64,000 nucleotides of DNA. Origin: Paucibacter_B soli (lineage in GTDB: Bacteria; Pseudomonadota; Gammaproteobacteria; Burkholderiales; Burkholderiaceae_C). Under the pieces are notes generated by a model, which was given only the letters and a program-made list of their open reading frames with translations, was not told the DNA's origin and did not search any database. A program made the position numbers and the translations under genes. The stretch spans positions 372,001 through 436,000 of the forward strand of contig NZ_JBBHJW010000001.1 in assembly GCF_037482845.1 (NCBI RefSeq). Reading direction: 5' to 3'. This document shows positions 60,922 to 64,000 of the stretch, one piece after another (the stretch's first letter is position 1; every line of letters begins with the position of its first letter).

Positions 60922-63038
60922 GGCCAGTCGGTCCGCAACAGACTGCGTCCCCCCATCGCGGGGTCGCTGATGGAATCGGCCCCGGTCTCGAGATGGCCGG
61001 CCAGGCGGTAGGCGAAGTCGGGCCAGGCGCTGCAGCGCAGGCCCAGGTCGTACCAATACCCGTTGGCGGCCAGCGGCAGGCGCAACTCGGCCTCGGCACC
61101 CGCGGCCAGCGTGAGGCTGCGTGGCGCGGGCTCGGCATGGCGCAACGCCCGCAGCTGCAGCTGCAAGGGCTGCTCGCCGGGGTTGCTCAGGCGCAGATGC
61201 AGCTCGCCCGCTTGCGCCGGGGCGGCGAGCTGGCGCAGCAGCGGTTCCGGGCGGCCGTCCGCGCGGCCGATGTAATGGCGATGAAAACCATTGGGGCCCA
61301 GCACCCAGAGGTCGTAGCGCGGGTCCGCGGCGTCGAGCAGCCAGTCGTCCTGCAGGCTCAGGCCGACCTCGACGGTGTAGCGGCGCGGCAGCGCCTGCGG
61401 CCGCAGGCGGTCATAGACATGGAACACGGCGCCGGCCTCGCCAAGATTCTCGAAGCGCAGGCGCAGGCTCGCGCGCTGCAACTGCAGCTGCACCTGCAGC
61501 GCATAAGGTAGCGCCCGTGCAGGGCGCGTGCCCGCCGCCTGTTCGGGCACCGGCAACTCACGGTGCACGCTGACCGGCTGGGTCTTTTCGTAGGCGCAGG
61601 CGCGCGCATGTGGCGCAGCGGTATTCGGCAGCGGCGGGAGCTCGGCGCGCGGCTGCAGGCTGAAGTCGAAGCAGCTGCTCAGGTCCCCGCACACCGCGCG
61701 CCGCCAGGGGCTGATCAAGGGCTCATGCACGCCGAAACGCGCCTCGATGAAACGGATCACCGAACTGTGGTCGGCCACCTGGGAGTTGACCCAGCCACCG
61801 CGGCTCCAGGGCGAGATCACATACAGCGGCACGCGCGGCCCCAGGCCGTAGGGCCTGCCCAGCCAATGCGCGTCTTCGCCCGGCTGCAAGCGCAGATGGT
61901 ATTCACCGCGGGTGTCAACGGTCGAAGCGCCGGCCCAGGCCTTGCCGTCCCGCGAGGGTGGCGCGGGCGGCGGCATATGGTCGAAGTAGCCGTCGTTCTC
62001 GTCGAAGTTGAGCAGCAGCACGGTGCGCGCCCAGACCTCCGGGCGCGCGATCAGCGCCTCCAGCACCCGGGCCGTGTAGTCGGCACCGGAGGCCGGGCTG
62101 GACGGATCGGGATGCTCCGAGCCCTCTGCCGTGGCAATGATCCAGCTCACCTGCGGCAGCTCGTCGGCCAGCACATCGGCCTTGAGCTGGGCCAGGCTGC
62201 GGCTGCTGATGCCGCGCTCGCGCAAGGCCTGGCTGTGGCCGCGGCGCCGATACCAAGCGTCGCGAAAGGGCGCGAAGCCGGCCAGCGGGTTGTCGTGGAA
62301 GTTGTCTTCCATGTCCTGGTAGACCTGCCAGCGGATGCCGGCCGCCTGCAAGCGCTCGGCATAGGTGGTCCAGCGGTAGTCGCTGCGGCGCTCCGGATGG
62401 AACTGCTCGCGGCTGTTGTCGATGCAGGGACCGCCAGCCAGACCTTCGGGGTCGTTGTGGCCGCTCCACAGAAACAGGCGATTGGTATTGGTGCCGCTGT
62501 GCACCGCGCAGTGATAGTGATCGCACAGCGTGAAGGCCCGGGCCAGGGCGAACTGGAAGGGAATGTCGCCCTCGCGGTAATGCCCCATCGCCGCCTCGCC
62601 CTTGGCCGCCGGCCAGTCACCCAGCCGCCCCTGATCCCAGGCGGCCTGCGCATCCTGCCAGTTATGCGGCGTGCCTGCTGCGCGCATCAGCGCAAAGTCC
62701 TGCGCCGTGTCGAGGTGGAAGGGCGGCAGACGCAGGCCGCCGCCATCCTGGCGCGGCTGGGCAAAGACGGTATGGCCTCCGGCCAGCGGCACGGGGTGCG
62801 GATCGCCAAAGCCGCGCACGCCGGCCAGGCTGCCGAAGTAATGATCGAAGCTGCGGTTTTCCTGCGTCAGGACGACGATGTGCTCAACATCCTGCAGGGT
62901 GCCGCTGCGGCGCTGCGCCGGGATTTCGAGCGCGGCCCGGATCACCGGCGGAAAGCCGCCGCTCCAGGCCGCCAGCCCGGCGCCGCGCGCCAGGCGCCGC
63001 AGAAAGTCGCGCCGTTGGCCTGCCGACTCGCTCACCAT
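60918..63038 (-). CDS. Phosphocholine-specific phospholipase C (phosphoesterase family)
   Basis: A 706-residue secreted enzyme. The N-terminus has a Tat signal (RRDFLRRLARGAGLAAW). The phosphoesterase domain (about 48-450) has HIVVLTQENRSFDHYFGSL, HYHCAVHSGTNTNR, LLNFDENDGYFDHMPPP and YGLGPRVPLYVISPWSRGG. Two C-terminal beta domains (about 505-600 and 610-700) match the DUF756 repeats found in Pseudomonas PlcH/PlcN. It cleaves phosphatidylcholine or sphingomyelin in characterised relatives. It starts 3 bp after the stop of a sugar transporter gene, so the two are co-transcribed. Confidence 0.92.
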   Translation of the reverse strand: MVSESAGQRRDFLRRLARGAGLAAWSGGFPPVIRAALEIPAQRRSGTLQDVEHIVVLTQENRSFDHYFGSLAGVRGFGDPHPVPLAGGHTVFAQPRQDGGGLRLPPFHLDTAQDFALMRAAGTPHNWQDAQAAWDQGRLGDWPAAKGEAAMGHYREGDIPFQFALARAFTLCDHYHCAVHSGTNTNRLFLWSGHNDPEGLAGGPCIDNSREQFHPERRSDYRWTTYAERLQAAGIRWQVYQDMEDNFHDNPLAGFAPFRDAWYRRRGHSQALRERGISSRSLAQLKADVLADELPQVSWIIATAEGSEHPDPSSPASGADYTARVLEALIARPEVWARTVLLLNFDENDGYFDHMPPPAPPSRDGKAWAGASTVDTRGEYHLRLQPGEDAHWLGRPYGLGPRVPLYVISPWSRGGWVNSQVADHSSVIRFIEARFGVHEPLISPWRRAVCGDLSSCFDFSLQPRAELPPLPNTAAPHARACAYEKTQPVSVHRELPVPEQAAGTRPARALPYALQVQLQLQRASLRLRFENLGEAGAVFHVYDRLRPQALPRRYTVEVGLSLQDDWLLDAADPRYDLWVLGPNGFHRHYIGRADGRPEPLLRQLAAPAQAGELHLRLSNPGEQPLQLQLRALRHAEPAPRSLTLAAGAEAELRLPLAANGYWYDLGLRCSAWPDFAYRLAGHLETGADSISDPAMGGRSLLRTDWP

Positions 63039-63041
63039 GGC

Positions 63042-64000
63042 TCACTTGCCCGCATACATGGACGCGTACTTGGCGCCGAACCACAGGATGAAGGCATAGC
63101 AGGCCGCCGGCAGCAGGAAGGAGGCCTGCACGCCCAGGGCGTCGGCCAGCGCACCTTGCGCAAACGGCACCACCGCCCCGCCGACGATGGCCATGCACAG
63201 AATGCCCGAGCCCTGCCCCGTGTACCGGCCCAGGCCATGCAGCGCCATGCTGAAGATGGTGGGGAACATGATGGAGTTGCACAGGCCCACCGACAGAATG
63301 GCCCACATCGCCAGGCTGCCCTGGCCGAACGTCGCCATCAGCACCAGCGCGATCGCCGCCAGCGCATTGAAGGCCAGCGCCTTGCCCGGGCTGACTGCGC
63401 GCATCACCGCAAAGCCGATGAAGCGGCCCACCATAGCGCCCGCCCAGTAGATGCTGACATAGTGCGCCGCATCGGCATGCGCCAGGCCCGTGATCTGCGA
63501 CTCGCCCAGGAAGTTGACCAGAAAGCTGCCGATGCTGACCTCGGCGCCCACGTACAGAAAGATGCCGATCGCGCCCAGCACCAGATGGCGGTGCGCCCAG
63601 GCCGAGCCATGGCCCTCGCCGGCCAGCGGCGCGTCCTCGCTGTCGGCGATCTGCGGCAGCCTGGCGGCCCAGAACAGCAGGGCCAGCAGCGCCAGCGCGC
63701 CGGCCAGCGCCAGATAGGGGCCGCGCACCGTGGCGGCATCGGCCGCCGTGCCCACCGCCGCCAAGATCAGCAGGCCGCCCACCGCCGGGCCTATCGTCGT
63801 GCCCAGCGAATTGAAGGCCTGGGTCAGGTTCAGGCGGCTGGAGGCGGTGCGCGCGGGCCCGAGCACCGTCACATAGGGGTTGGCCGCCACCTGCAACACG
63901 GTGATGCCCGAGGCCAGCACGAAGAAGGCGAACAGGAACAGGCCATAGCCGCTGGACGAGGCGGGATAGAACAGCGCGCAACCGGCGGCCGCGATCAGCA
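63042..64000 (-). CDS. FucP/GluP-type sugar MFS transporter (5' end outside window)
   Basis: The last 319 residues or so of a 12-helix transporter that enters from beyond base 64000. GITVLQVAANPYVTVLGP, LTQAFNSLGTTIGPAVGG and FVNFLGESQI belong to the fucose/glucose/galactose:H+ symporter (FucP/GluP) group; later helices (YVSIYWAGAMVGRFIGFAVM, NSIMFPTIFSMALHGLG) and the short tail follow. It stops 3 bp before the phospholipase start. A sugar symporter next to a phospholipase is an unusual pairing; substrate not readable. Confidence 0.88.
   Translation of the reverse strand, partial: LIAAAGCALFYPASSSGYGLFLFAFFVLASGITVLQVAANPYVTVLGPARTASSRLNLTQAFNSLGTTIGPAVGGLLILAAVGTAADAATVRGPYLALAGALALLALLFWAARLPQIADSEDAPLAGEGHGSAWAHRHLVLGAIGIFLYVGAEVSIGSFLVNFLGESQITGLAHADAAHYVSIYWAGAMVGRFIGFAVMRAVSPGKALAFNALAAIALVLMATFGQGSLAMWAILSVGLCNSIMFPTIFSMALHGLGRYTGQGSGILCMAIVGGAVVPFAQGALADALGVQASFLLPAACYAFILWFGAKYASMYAGK

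Overview
The window is high-GC, densely coded DNA from a Gram-negative bacterium. A TonB-dependent receptor, OmpA, a PEP-CTERM protein, yqjD/yqjE-type genes, CZB-type DgcZ and many c-di-GMP proteins point to a betaproteobacterium of the order Burkholderiales, perhaps of the Roseateles/Mitsuaria/Pelomonas kind. That placement is inference from gene content, not from a marker gene. I see no rRNA, tRNA, CRISPR array, intact insertion sequence or phage module.

Layout. 1-6.0 kb: end of a probable metallophosphoesterase, a small monooxygenase-like protein, a broken M56/BlaR1-type gene, then three surface genes (Ig-like/DUF3494 lipoprotein, OmpA, PEP-CTERM protein) closed by a clear terminator. 6.1-12.4 kb: stress and envelope genes: large catalase KatE, hemerythrin protein, small membrane protein, a yqjD-yqjE operon whose third gene is fused to a lipocalin, an AraC-type remnant and a P-loop kinase. 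12.5-15.4 kb: a collapsed L-arabinose ABC transporter locus (araF, araG, araH and a DeoR-type regulator, all with pieces missing), bounded by a perfect 44-bp palindrome. 15.4-19.4 kb: S9 peptidase, tautomerase and a TolA/TonB-like protein with a long coiled coil.

19.4-36.3 kb is a beta-glucan/beta-glucoside utilisation locus: LacI-type regulator, ABC transporter with an embedded GH1 beta-glucosidase, TonB-dependent receptor, tryptophan-halogenase-like flavoprotein, NHL propeller protein, GH16 lipoprotein, a second substrate-binding protein, GH30 enzyme and glucokinase. Four near-identical palindromic operators (TGAAAGCGCTTTCA) at 20538, 26121, 35125 and 35238 tie the transcription units into one regulon. 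The inferred flow is surface cleavage by GH16, import through the receptor, ABC uptake, intracellular cleavage by GH1 (and perhaps GH30) and phosphorylation by Glk.

36.3-41.6 kb: FAD amino-acid oxidoreductase, di-haem peroxidase with a YtkA-like lipoprotein, and a LytS/LytTR two-component pair. 41.9-51.5 kb: a tightly packed seven-gene signalling operon (EAL-REC hybrid, 62-aa protein, HDOD, kinase, REC-HD-GYP, REC, PAS-kinase) that I regard as the best candidate for an undescribed system. 51.6-64 kb: split-barrel flavoprotein, zinc-sensing diguanylate cyclase DgcZ, a DsrE/split-barrel/ferredoxin-reductase operon, LysR regulator, YHS protein, an HD-GYP protein, a MASE1-PAS-GGDEF protein, phosphocholine-type phospholipase C and the 3' part of a sugar MFS transporter that runs off the window.
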